A stretch of 64,000 nt of DNA, from assembly GCF_963675165.1 (NCBI RefSeq), contig NC_087389.1, positions 3,718,830 through 3,782,829 of the forward strand, read 5' to 3'. The notes under the pieces are model-generated. The model worked only from the letters and a program-made list of their open reading frames with translations, was not told the DNA's origin and did not search any database. Within the stretch, counting starts at the first letter, position 1, and every line of letters begins with the position of its first letter. Shown piece after piece: positions 23,801 through 33,122 of the stretch. A program made the translations under genes and the position numbers. Origin of the DNA: Halichondria panicea. Taxonomy: Eukaryota > Porifera > Demospongiae > Suberitida > Halichondriidae.

Positions 23801-24842
23801 AACAATACATGACATGCAGACATCAAAACACTCTTAGCTATAATATAGTACTGTACACAAGATTGAAAGAGAAGCTCTATAATGCCAATTGCCATTATTA
23901 TACTACAAACATTCTACACTTTTATCCACTTGTATATTCCCAAGAGCAGGTAAGAGTACTCTTATCTACTCCTGACATTACTTACTGTACACTTGTACCA
24001 AAGGCGTATAAAAGAAGAGAGGGCATGTAAATGCACATTAATTCGCCCACGTGGTGAATTCTGCTCGCTACGTGTACTAAATATGCATGCCCTCTCTTCT
24101 TTTATACGCCTTTGCTTGTACCATGCAGGTACACATCTCTTGTGGGTTTGTCAGCTTGTACCACACTATCGCACCACTTATTAATAGCTATTCTGAGGGA
24201 GTTAGATGCTCCTCTATAATTATATGCTCCTGCTTAATTGTACAGTGGTTAACGAGTCACCCATGCACTAAACATATTCATATGCCACCAACCCATCCCC
24301 ATGCAGCATAATCTGGATATACCTTCTGCACAAACGTCTCGAATACAGCCTGATCCTTGTCAATGACTACCAACCCGGTCTGGAGACAACGGAATTGCAG
24401 GAAGAGCAACAAGGGATGGGAAGTTTCGTAGGAGAGAAGATGACGTAGCACAGCAAGGCTACTGTCAACCTGGGTGGATGAAATAACAGCTTCTGAGTGC
24501 AGTATAGTCAAGCCACAAGTAGTGTTGTATCAACATTATGGACAAAATACCTAATAATGAGATGCACAACTCGATCAAATGCACAACTCAATAGCCAATA
24601 CTCATTTTTTCATTGTAACTATGACGTTCTCACAATCAGATCATTGTTTATTAATGTTAACAACGGCAAAATGTCTGTCAGTGAAAGCTCAATGAAGACA
24701 TGATACACTTCACATTAAGTACAACTCACCACTTCAGGAATGGTCAGGAGCTCAGCATTAGATCTCAGTGTTCCAGTCCAGCACTCGAGGAATGCGACTA
24801 GACCCTCCCACTCTATGTACAACATGGAACTCCGACTGCACT
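17899..24842 (-). CDS. XPO5: Exportin-5, exons for the C-terminal half
   Basis: This is the 3' part of one gene whose start is at 44053. Exportin-5 is a RanGTP-dependent karyopherin that carries structured RNA such as pre-miRNA out of the nucleus. Exons descend from exon 13 (24842-24730, with WEGLVAFLE) through exon 14 (24469-24323) and then further exons near 23760-23790, 23560-23640, 23075-23190, 22870-22950, 22470-22720, 22100-22200, 21620-21800, 21170-21290, 19980-20030, 19810-19880, 19360-19540, 19100-19200, 18970-19035, 18694-18772, 18470-18535 and 18194-18105 to the last exon at 18033-17899. The C-terminal region (NMHGTQAH, MMIYEAT, RKEAFRELISGAVG, KHIGEVFKRPV, LAALFGDEN) follows the order of human XPO5. 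Middle exon limits are approximate. Exon 13 begins with the two bases needed to complete the codon left open by exon 12 at 37436, so the reading frame crosses the 12.6 kb intron. Confidence 0.88.
20438..20815 (+). CDS. Secreted precursor with two amphipathic peptide repeats
   Basis: This single exon encodes 125 residues on the strand opposite exportin-5, inside one of its introns (between exons near 21170 and 20030). Residues 1-18 are a clear signal peptide ending STYA. Two equal-length blocks, residues about 27-50 and 68-91, share the pattern A-x-A-Q-F-x-W, then L-x-K-G or L-G-K-G, H-(F/L)-I and D. Each forms an aromatic, weakly basic amphipathic helix bounded by acidic spacers, and the tail after 95 is charged. 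This is how multi-peptide precursors of antimicrobial or other membrane-active peptides look. No family is recognised and activity is an inference. A TATA-like TATTTAAG lies at 20389-20396, about 45 bp before the ATG. Confidence 0.7.
   Translation: MKLTIAFLLCALLCSTYAAPAFKTKEANAQFAWLPISMALKGISHFIPDKDLSEQRMKEQSVNTEENAEAQFWWTAARLLGKGLAHLISDGEESQMSEKKVKALLERLVKEVNMNDVLMQRDGEK
22977..23030. repeat. Imperfect palindrome in an exportin-5 intron
   Basis: AAGGGCGTATCGAC faces GTCGATATACGCCCT with a short spacer. It may be a small foldback element; no flanking target duplication was seen. Confidence 0.6.
24001..24114. mobile_element. 114 bp foldback element with 9 bp target duplication
   Basis: The 27 bp arms are perfectly complementary: the left starts AAGGCGTATAAAAGAAGAGA at 24001, the right ends at 24112. 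CTTGTACCA occurs on both sides (23992-24000 and 24115-24123). It lies in an exportin-5 intron and has no coding content. Confidence 0.8.
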
Positions 24843-25158
24843 CTGCATGCATGCGTATATATGCAATACTCACATCAATAAAATTGTGCGCATTTCAAGG
24901 TGACTAGGAAATTAATATGACTAAGTCTAGACTAGAGCTTATAAGCATTACCAGGCATTCTTGTAGCTAGGTTTTCTGGAAATCATAAGGTCAAAATCAG
25001 CAATCATTTCATCTACTACTGTACTAGAAACACATCCTTCTTGGAAATGTGAATATCATTTAGAGATGTTACACCCACACCACAAAAAAAGCCCATTGAC
25101 TTCAAAGAGAAGACAATATAATAGTCTCTAGAACAAGAGAACAAAGTATTACTGAAAG

Positions 25159-27064
25159 ATGGGAGTCAAAAAGCTAAGCACCTTTATTGAAAGTCACTAC
25201 AAGTGGGAACAAATTAATTTGTTTGGTAGAAAGCTAGTCATTGACGGTTTCGCACTCTGTTTCTCTCTCTATTTTGCCTTCTACTCCAGTACGTGGTTCT
25301 TTGGAGGAGACTACCACGAGTACTATTTCACTGTATGCAGGTTTTTTGATGACCTGAGGCGTAACAACATTGATGTTTATGTTGTCATGGATGGCATTGA
25401 TATTAATCAGACAAAAGTGGCTACAATTCGACAAAGAATCATTGCGAGAAATAGAATTATCGTCAAGTTAGAGCCAAAAAGAGAGAGTGTGGCACCATTG
25501 TTTCTAATTCACGTATTCTTGGATGCATTACGAGAAATGAGGCTCGAGTTCTACGTGGCCGACGGTGAAGCTGACAGGGATATAACGTCCCTAGCTAATC
25601 ATTTCAAGTGCCCTGTATTAAGTAAGGATTCTGACTTTTACGTCTTCAACTTGGAAGGTGGATTCATCCCATTAACGAAAGATAGTCGCAACAATTTGAC
25701 GAAAGGGATACCGGTAAATATTTTCAAATACCGAAAATTCAACAAGCAGTTTTCTCTTAAGGACGCTGATCTTACACTCTTTTTTCCTTTCTTTCTTGGG
25801 AATGATTTTCATAGGTCACCAATACCAATGGAGCGGCTTGGTTTCAACACAAAACCTGAGGTCAGTGATGTTATAACTTATATTCGACAATTTCGTTCCC
25901 TTGACAAAGTTTTAGCTGACCTACTAGAAAATCGTTTTTATTGCCTTGAAAAACGGTTTAAAATGGGTGTACAACACTACTATCGTAGGATTCAAGTTGC
26001 TTCATTTGAAGACCTCAAGAAACCAGGTAAACAGCTGAGAGAGCTGAATCACCCAATCCCGCGCTGGGTATTAATTGCCTACAAAAAAGGGGAATTTCAT
26101 TTTTCTCTAATGAGTTTTCTCGCATTGGAACCGAAACGTGGTCGAAGATATGACACAAGAGAGTGCTTGGGAATTCACACGAGACATCAGGGAAGTGATA
26201 ATGGCCATCTTAACTCCAAATGATGGTACCCAGACAGTGAACGATCGAGATGCTGGTATAGAGAAAGGTTTTGTTAGAGCAACGGTGATGACCCACTCTG
26301 ATGTCAAAGCACTGGCTATTGAAAGTTCAAACACAGTTAAAGAGGAAAGCGACTCGGAATCATATTCCGAGAATGAACTGGAGGATAGTTCAATCTCAGA
26401 GGATGACGACATGGCAGAGGATTCTGATATTGAGGCTAATAATGATGATGTAGTGGCAAATTTGGACACTGAAACAGATAAAAATTGTGGAACTCGCATA
26501 GCGGAAGTTGTACGAGCTCCTGGTAAATATACGATTGACCGGCAAGATATCTATTTCAAGCGAGGACCAATTCATAACATGATTGACTACACTCTCGTAT
26601 GGAAAAAACCCGACAGGAGAAGAACAGCTCTACTAATGATTGTGGATTGCTACGAGATCAAGGATCAACTCGAGTTTGTGCCTGAAGAGCTCCACTTAGT
26701 TGTGATAGCTACTCATTATTGGATCAAGAAAAAGCAAGAGTACATCATGTATCTAGAGCCTTTGATTTACTGTGTCTTTAAGTGCAAAGGTCATTTAGGA
26801 AGAAATAAATTGAATTCTAGAGCTACTCGGAATCTTCGACCATTGGCTCACATTTTTGCTCACTGGCAATGCTCTCTTCATCACATGATAGCACTGAATC
26901 AAGTGCTCAACCAGCCTTATCAGTACACAAGTCCTGCACGCCTTTTCTCTGGTAGTATTCTTCACTACTACCTAAATCAGCTTCAAAGCCAACGAACAAT
27001 TGCACTGTCTCGAGAAGCTCAACGATTGTATGACATCTGTGTCCGTGTAATCAGAATGATATAG
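25159..27064 (+). pseudogene. ASTE1-like: ASTE1/asteroid-like gene with one frameshift (copy A)
   Basis: This intronless member of the asteroid family (XPG/FEN1-like PIN nuclease fold) lies in the 12.6 kb exportin-5 intron. The first frame (25159-26223) has the start MGVKKLSTFIE and the metal-site motifs LVIDG, VVMDG, DGEADRD and KDSDF, followed by LGNDFH. The C-terminal part continues in the next frame to 27064 with VVEDM, WIKKK, AHWQCSLHHMIALNQVL and TSPARLFS. The two frames overlap at 26114-26223. Relatives read KRW...VVEDF here, so about ten codons are missing and one frameshift lies near 26140. No intron fits. An acidic Ser/Asp/Glu-rich stretch (about 26340-26480) is absent from the other copies. 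It is either a recent pseudogene, a sequencing error, or two separate proteins. Confidence 0.75.
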
Positions 27065-28002
27065 ATCCACCCTTAACCAGTCACAAAACTTAACTTCAAT
27101 TGTTCATGTATAATTTTAGAAATTTCTTCTACGTTTCCATTGAGCTATAACCGTACATTCAAATTACAAATTTACAGATGTACCGTACGTATATGTTCTA
27201 ATTTATCGGACAGCCAAATATGGAAATTGTCCGGGTATAATTGGAACAGATTTTGAGCATGCAAAGTGTCCGGAATAATTAGCAGCTGCATTAGAGCTAG
27301 CTAAGTTAATAGAACAGTGTGCACTGAATAGTTGCAATATCTAAAACTAGCTACTCAAAGCTATCTAACTGCACTCTTGCCGTCTATGAATGTAACTAAG
27401 GTATTGTCTGGATATTTAGAACAAATGTAATATTAAAGCACTGGAGTATCCGTTGTATTAGAACAACAAAAATTGCTCAAAAGAGAGAAGTATCATAAAT
27501 TACGGTATATAGAATGCCAATACCAGTCATGCAATGCTATACTTAACTTCTTTCAATGCTGCTTTATTGTTATGAAGTGCCAAAATTTGGACCATGAGCT
27601 ATATAATCCGTGGTAAGGCAATAAAAAATACTTACTTTGACGATACCATTTGAAAGGTAGGAAATGAAAAACATTTACTTTTGAAATACCCTCGAGGCAG
27701 GGCAGAGTGAAATTTAGTGAGAGACACAAATAGCCTGATTATATGCAACTTAAGTGTTAAGAAAACTTGCTTCATGAAATGCGTTTGCTTAGGAAAAATC
27801 ACATTTTAATACTTTCTGTGTATCAAATGTGCCACAACAGTAAAATACAGTAAAATATATGAATTCATTATAGCTGATGATAGCTAATACATACACATGC
27901 AAGCAGTCATACATGAAGTCATGTACACATTTTTATTAATCATGCACAACAGTCTCTTCTTGCTAGGTAGTCTTGGGAGCAGCAGAGGCTCAACAAACAG
28001 GT
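27065..28002. other. Spacer between ASTE1-like copies A and B
   Basis: No gene is recognised. The stretch is AT-rich. Much of it is repeated at 47550-48060 in the second unit, including the matching run CCTCGAGGCAGG/ACTCGAGGCAGG. Confidence 0.6.
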
Positions 28003-29667
28003 TCAACTTGTGGGGAGAAGTTTTTTCGTTATCGCTTCGTACATACAAGCACCTTCAAAGTCCAACCTTGTATGAACGCCTGGACCGCTGACAAAAAAGC
28101 TTTGAAATAGTGTTCCTGAGAACATTCGGCCCAGACTAGTGTAGGTAAATGGATAGTTCAGGATTTCATTGAATGAATTTGTGAGGTGGAGCATGCATTC
28201 CCACTGTGCTAAATAGTGGACCCGGCGAAGGCGAGCCATTGGGTGTTCTCGGTGATGTCCCGCTTCATCAATTGGTCGAGCTCCACTACACGTTTGAAAG
28301 CAGAGCACTAGTGCTGAAATAAAAGCCTCAAAATTATAATCAACATTCTGAACATCAACGAATCTCAGCCAACATCTGCTCGCGATTACCGCTAACTTCA
28401 GCTCTTTCGGAACATTATTCAATGACTTTGAAACGGATTTGCAGTGAAATGTGCGCAAAAAGATTTTCTCTCTCTCTTGTACGGACATATCATCATGGAC
28501 AGTGTGCAGGTCATGTGATCCGAGTATATTTAAATGCTTTGGCGAGAGCGAGAGGTTGATTTCATCCACAAGTGCACAAAAGCAGTCCTGCCGAATTTTC
28601 ACAACAATGCTGGGGATCCTGTCCCTTTGATAGCAACTAAACAGAGCACCGATAACATACGGAAGGACGGAATCGGTCACTTTCCAAGCAGACTCTAGCT
28701 TTAAATCTTCAACCACTAATAAATACTTCCAGATTTTTTTCCCCTCCAGAAGATCACTGGCCAGAAAATACATTGCTGTGCGTGAAAATTCTCCTCTCTT
28801 GAAACGAGATACAATCCATTGAGGGACTGATACACTAAATGCTGAGTGTTGAGACAGGTCTTCAAATGAACGAGGGACAACTCCATAGAACTTGAGATCA
28901 CTAGCAAGTTTTTCTTGATAATCATCAATTTTCAAAGAGGATGTACTAAGCTTTTCAACTATTAGCTCTGCTTTAGCTTCTCGATTAATTCCTAGCTCAG
29001 GTAAAGCATGGCGACCATGAAAGTCATTTCCAAGACAGAATGGCAGGAACAAGCGGATTTGAGGGTGGCTAAAGTTGCACGTTTGATCGAATTTCCGACA
29101 GTCAAAGTACCTCACCTCTCTTTTAAGGTCTTCTAAATTGTCGGGCATGAGGATCAATCCGTGATCTATGTTAAAAATGAAAAAATCTGAGTCATAACCT
29201 AAGACGGGACAGCCAACATGATTTGCAAGTGACACCACATCTCGATCAGCTTCACCATCAGCAACAAAGAATTTAACTCCTGCTTCGCAAACAGAATCAG
29301 CAAATACTTTTTTTGCCAGAGGAGGAACAAATATCTCGTTATTTGTAAGCATTTCAATCCGAGATTCAACTCTTCTCAACTCCTCAAGATTGCGCTTAAG
29401 TCGCTTCATATTAGTTTTTGCCTTTTCATTGTTATAGTCAATGCCATCGACTACAACATATGCTTCAATTCCGATAGATTTTAGCATTCCAAAAAAATCG
29501 AAAACCTTCTTATAAAACTCAAAGTAATCTCGGCATTTAATTCCACGGAACAGTTTATAGCACAAGCAAAATCCATCGATAACGATCTTACTGGACATTT
29601 CCTTCAATATTACAGACTCAATATGCCCGTTTTCCTTCATGTAGGTAGTTAAGGTTGGAATTCCCAT
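28003..29667 (-). CDS. ASTE1-like: ASTE1/asteroid-like protein (copy B)
   Basis: A single exon encodes 554 residues from the ATG at 29667. I chose MGIPTLTTYM because family members start MGI/MGV; an in-frame ATG 11 codons upstream has no family match. Metal-site motifs are intact: IVIDG, VVVDG, DGEADRD, GYDSDFF and LGNDFH. The C-terminal part has VVED, SAWKV, CWL, YLAQWECML and SLGRMFS as in its relatives. Asteroid proteins belong to the XPG/FEN1 nuclease superfamily; their cellular role is poorly known. The gene lies in the same direction as exportin-5, inside its long intron. Its closest relatives here are copy E (44284-46038), the partial copy at 62669 and the pseudogene at 48801. Confidence 0.88.
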   Translation of the reverse strand: MGIPTLTTYMKENGHIESVILKEMSSKIVIDGFCLCYKLFRGIKCRDYFEFYKKVFDFFGMLKSIGIEAYVVVDGIDYNNEKAKTNMKRLKRNLEELRRVESRIEMLTNNEIFVPPLAKKVFADSVCEAGVKFFVADGEADRDVVSLANHVGCPVLGYDSDFFIFNIDHGLILMPDNLEDLKREVRYFDCRKFDQTCNFSHPQIRLFLPFCLGNDFHGRHALPELGINREAKAELIVEKLSTSSLKIDDYQEKLASDLKFYGVVPRSFEDLSQHSAFSVSVPQWIVSRFKRGEFSRTAMYFLASDLLEGKKIWKYLLVVEDLKLESAWKVTDSVLPYVIGALFSCYQRDRIPSIVVKIRQDCFCALVDEINLSLSPKHLNILGSHDLHTVHDDMSVQEREKIFLRTFHCKSVSKSLNNVPKELKLAVIASRCWLRFVDVQNVDYNFEAFISALVLCFQTCSGARPIDEAGHHREHPMARLRRVHYLAQWECMLHLTNSFNEILNYPFTYTSLGRMFSGTLFQSFFVSGPGVHTRLDFEGACMYEAITKKLLPTS

Positions 29668-31000
29668 CATCAACAACTTCTTCTTGAGTAAGCACTTCAA
29701 CTTAAGAGTTCCTGATAATAATTATTGGCCGTTGTACACCACTTTCTACTCAAGTTTCGGTATGCTAGTAATAACTGCAATTGCCAAGAGATACAGACTA
29801 TAATGATTATAGCTAGCTATAACAACAAGAATGAAATTTTGGAAACTTCCATATAAGTACATAGTGCCTAATAGTCCCTAATTGTCCGCTACACAACAAT
29901 TAATCATGGCTTTTGCATAGTTTGCAGTCCAAACAATGTTTAATACAATTATAATATATTCATAAGTGCATGTCATGTCATGCACGCTACATCTCAAAGC
30001 ATTCATCAAGAACAACTACTTTGACAACAGCGCTGAGTTAAGTGCTCTATATCAGCCTATATAGGGGCCAGGATGTATAATTATACATTGCACATACATA
30101 TATTGTCTGGTTGCCTGAATCCTTATAAGAAATCAAAGCAGCTTCAGAAATCTTATTACATGTATGGTACTAGCTGCCAGTGTGGCTCACGTCGGCACTG
30201 TGGTTGACATGCATGCAGTTACATATATAACTGTGGTCAAGCTCATGCATGCACGGTTTACGTATACCAATTACCATTATATCACTACAATTTCCATGCT
30301 TTTACCATCACACAAGCACTACTTTAATTACCAGACAACACTACAAGTGCAAAAAGTGAAAAAATGGGGAAGAGTAGGGTTGGAAGAGCATGATGCGGGC
30401 ACTGAAGTAACAAAAAGATCGAAAACAAGATTGTCTGGTATATAGTCTTTGCATGCTCAACTAGTTAGGGGTGGGGCACAATCTTTGCGACCTTTACCAA
30501 TTGACTATACTTCTCATTATATATACGTCTTTCTTTATGCGAGGCGCTCGATCTGCCCCCTATTTGATTTGACCATCAATTTGTGTGTGTTAATTTTATC
30601 AGTCGATTGTTTTTAAGGTATACACACCACTCAGTAGACAATCAAAAGAAGATTCCATGAATAATACCTTCATGGAATGCATTTCTAACATGTTTACCCT
30701 CTTTCTATGTAACTATGACTATTCTAAGTGCTATGAATTTACTCGTAACAACAAACGACACCAACAATCAACATTACTAAATTGTAAGTGCTATCTAATT
30801 GGCTTGGTCGGAGATCAGTGCACATCACTACAACAACTCTGCAAATCTTAATCACATGATATCACAACCATAAATGATCTATACACTCAGTGACAATGAA
30901 ATAGTCTAAGGGTCTAAGGGTCTATGTGAAATAAGTGCACAATGTATTGCAAAATAAACTAACAGTCTAGATGTATGGAAGCACCTTTGCCGCATGTATG
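29668..31000. other. Spacer between ASTE1-like copies B and C
   Basis: I see no supported gene. Short open frames near 30164 and 30657 have no domain or splice support. Confidence 0.55.
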
Positions 31001-32584
31001 TCACTGTTTAGTTATTACACTAATCATAACGGAGGGTAGTTCTTGCAAAGGCTGAGGTGGTGGATTAACGCAAAAGTGTTCTACTACATCGCAAGAAAAC
31101 AATCGTGCTGGGCTTATGTATCGAAATGCATTCCCTAGCAGTTGATTGAGTGCGATCCCATGATGAAGCACACATTGCCATTGAGCAAATGAATGAAGCC
31201 GTTCCATGTCAACGTGGTCACTTGGTTTAATATCTTCAGGCATAGGGTACTTACCAGAGCAGGCAAGAATACAGAATACAAGAGGAAGTAGAAATGACGC
31301 AAATGCCTGGTCATTACTTTTCAACCACACGCGGCAAGTGATGACAGCCAATTTCAAATCAATCGGAATCTTATCGAGGGAAACCTGAATATGTTTACAA
31401 TCAAAACATTTCACAAGAATTCTCTGCCGTTCGGTAATATCAATCGAAAGAATATCTTTTAGTGGTACGGGCAATACCTGATTGTGCTTTTCTTTCAACT
31501 GAACTCTTGAGAGAGTCAGGTTGCAAGGAACACCAGTGCGCTCAGTATCTTTAATGTGGTCTTTATAGCGCAACAGCTGTGAGAGAACACCGATAATGTA
31601 CCTTCTGGGTTTAAAGGTCACACTCCAGGCACTTCTCTGTCTTGTATCTTCTATAACATTAGAGTATCTCCAAGTGCTTTCACGGACTAGCAATTGCATC
31701 ATAGACTGATTAAACATCCCAAGTTTGTATTCACTCAATATCCAACATGGAATTTTGGAATTGAGACGATCCAAGGTTGTAGTCCGTGCCCAGAAAGATC
31801 TTGGGACAACTCGGTAATAAGGATGTGTCTTATCATTGATCAATCGGTACCTTGCTAGGTCTAGTGGCTCATCTTTTATGTTATCCAAAAGGTCTTCAAT
31901 GTCATCGCATACACCTTTTCGCCTAGTCATAAGAGACTTACGGGACTCAAGAACAAGTGCAAGTTGTAGCCGATGTGCAGAAGAACATCCCATTTGCGAA
32001 TCAAACGCCTTGTAGTTGTAGCACTTCACTGTACCCTCAAAGTCAATGAGGGAGCCTTCGGAATCATACAGCGGTATATAACCCTCATCGATATTGAACA
32101 CGAAGAAGTCAGTGTCTTCCCCCAATATAGGGCAATGGTTATGGTTAGCAACCGCCACACAATCTGGATCACCATCACCGTCAGCAATGAAAAAGCTTAT
32201 ACGACAATCTCTCATAGCATCCACAAAGACGGTTTTTGCAAAAAGAGGCAACACACTCTTGCGTACAGAATTCATATGGCTAGTACGGATATCTGTAACA
32301 TATTGCAACCTTTGACTACATCTTTCCTTGTACACAACCGCGCTAGTATCAGCACCATTCATAACAACATATGCACGAGTTTTTTGTGCTTCCAACATCC
32401 GAAAAAACTCAACTAAATAGCTATAAAACTCGTAATAGTTCCCTCCATTCTGCCATCGATAGTTATTGAAATACAAATGATAGCAGAGAGAGTCACCTTT
32501 AATCACAACTGTACTTTGTCTCAAATTCACAGACCTCCATTGATATTTCTCCTTTATAAAATAGCCCAGTTTTGACAAACTCAT
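31001..32584 (-). CDS. ASTE1-like: ASTE1/asteroid-like protein with altered active site (copy C)
   Basis: A single open frame of 527 residues runs from the ATG at 32584 (MSLSKLGYFI aligns with the family start). The fold signature is kept throughout, including LPLFAKTVFVDAMRD, ILGEDTDFFVFN and AQWQCVLHHGIALNQLL. However, the first Asp is Lys (VVIKGD instead of VVIDGN), VVDG is VMNG, and GEADRD is GDGDPD. The LGNDFH segment and about 30 residues around it are absent. Four independent metal-site changes in an otherwise open frame suggest a pseudo-nuclease with a retained binding role, or an early pseudogene. No counterpart exists in the second duplicated unit. Confidence 0.8.
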   Translation of the reverse strand: MSLSKLGYFIKEKYQWRSVNLRQSTVVIKGDSLCYHLYFNNYRWQNGGNYYEFYSYLVEFFRMLEAQKTRAYVVMNGADTSAVVYKERCSQRLQYVTDIRTSHMNSVRKSVLPLFAKTVFVDAMRDCRISFFIADGDGDPDCVAVANHNHCPILGEDTDFFVFNIDEGYIPLYDSEGSLIDFEGTVKCYNYKAFDSQMGCSSAHRLQLALVLESRKSLMTRRKGVCDDIEDLLDNIKDEPLDLARYRLINDKTHPYYRVVPRSFWARTTTLDRLNSKIPCWILSEYKLGMFNQSMMQLLVRESTWRYSNVIEDTRQRSAWSVTFKPRRYIIGVLSQLLRYKDHIKDTERTGVPCNLTLSRVQLKEKHNQVLPVPLKDILSIDITERQRILVKCFDCKHIQVSLDKIPIDLKLAVITCRVWLKSNDQAFASFLLPLVFCILACSGKYPMPEDIKPSDHVDMERLHSFAQWQCVLHHGIALNQLLGNAFRYISPARLFSCDVVEHFCVNPPPQPLQELPSVMISVITKQ

Positions 32585-32675
32585 GTTGGCTTTTTGTTGG
32601 CAACTGTATTTTTGAACACACAGTATTAAATTGCAAAGGGAATAGTCATATGAAAGCTGCTTCCGCAATGAAATT

Positions 32676-32783
32676 ATTCATAAGCATGCTTGTTAATTCC
32701 CACGCCAATTTTCTCTCTAAAATAACGCTAGGTCGCTATTCATAAGCATGCTCGTTAATTCCCACGCCGATTTGTCTCTAAAA
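32676..32783. repeat. Two-unit tandem repeat, 62 bp period, upstream of copy C
   Basis: ATTCATAAGCATGCT and GTTAATTCCCACGCC recur at a 62 bp interval immediately upstream of the copy C start codon, in its probable promoter. Confidence 0.75.
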
Positions 32784-33122
32784 CGAGGCTAAAATGTCTA
32801 GACAATATACCATTGAGGAACCAGTTGGAGATTAGAGCTACATGGACTTCCGCGTTATATAGGTACCCCATTGCTACACATCCTAAACAATGGAATTGAC
32901 ATTTTAAACTCCAAGATATACCGCATACAGTTATAGTATGCTTTATTATAATTATTATAAGACCATAAACATACAAATAAAATAAAATTCATTAGTATCA
33001 GGTGACTGACTATGTTAGACCACATGACAAAAATCCACCCCCTTTCGACATTTGTAAGTTATCAGTATCAAAAGGCCGGTTTTAACAAGTATCACATCTA
33101 GAACTATGCAGTTCCTCGCAAA

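Noticed and set aside
30164-30445. 93-codon plus-strand frame between ASTE1-like copies B and C
   Set aside because: No recognisable features and no counterpart in the duplicated unit.
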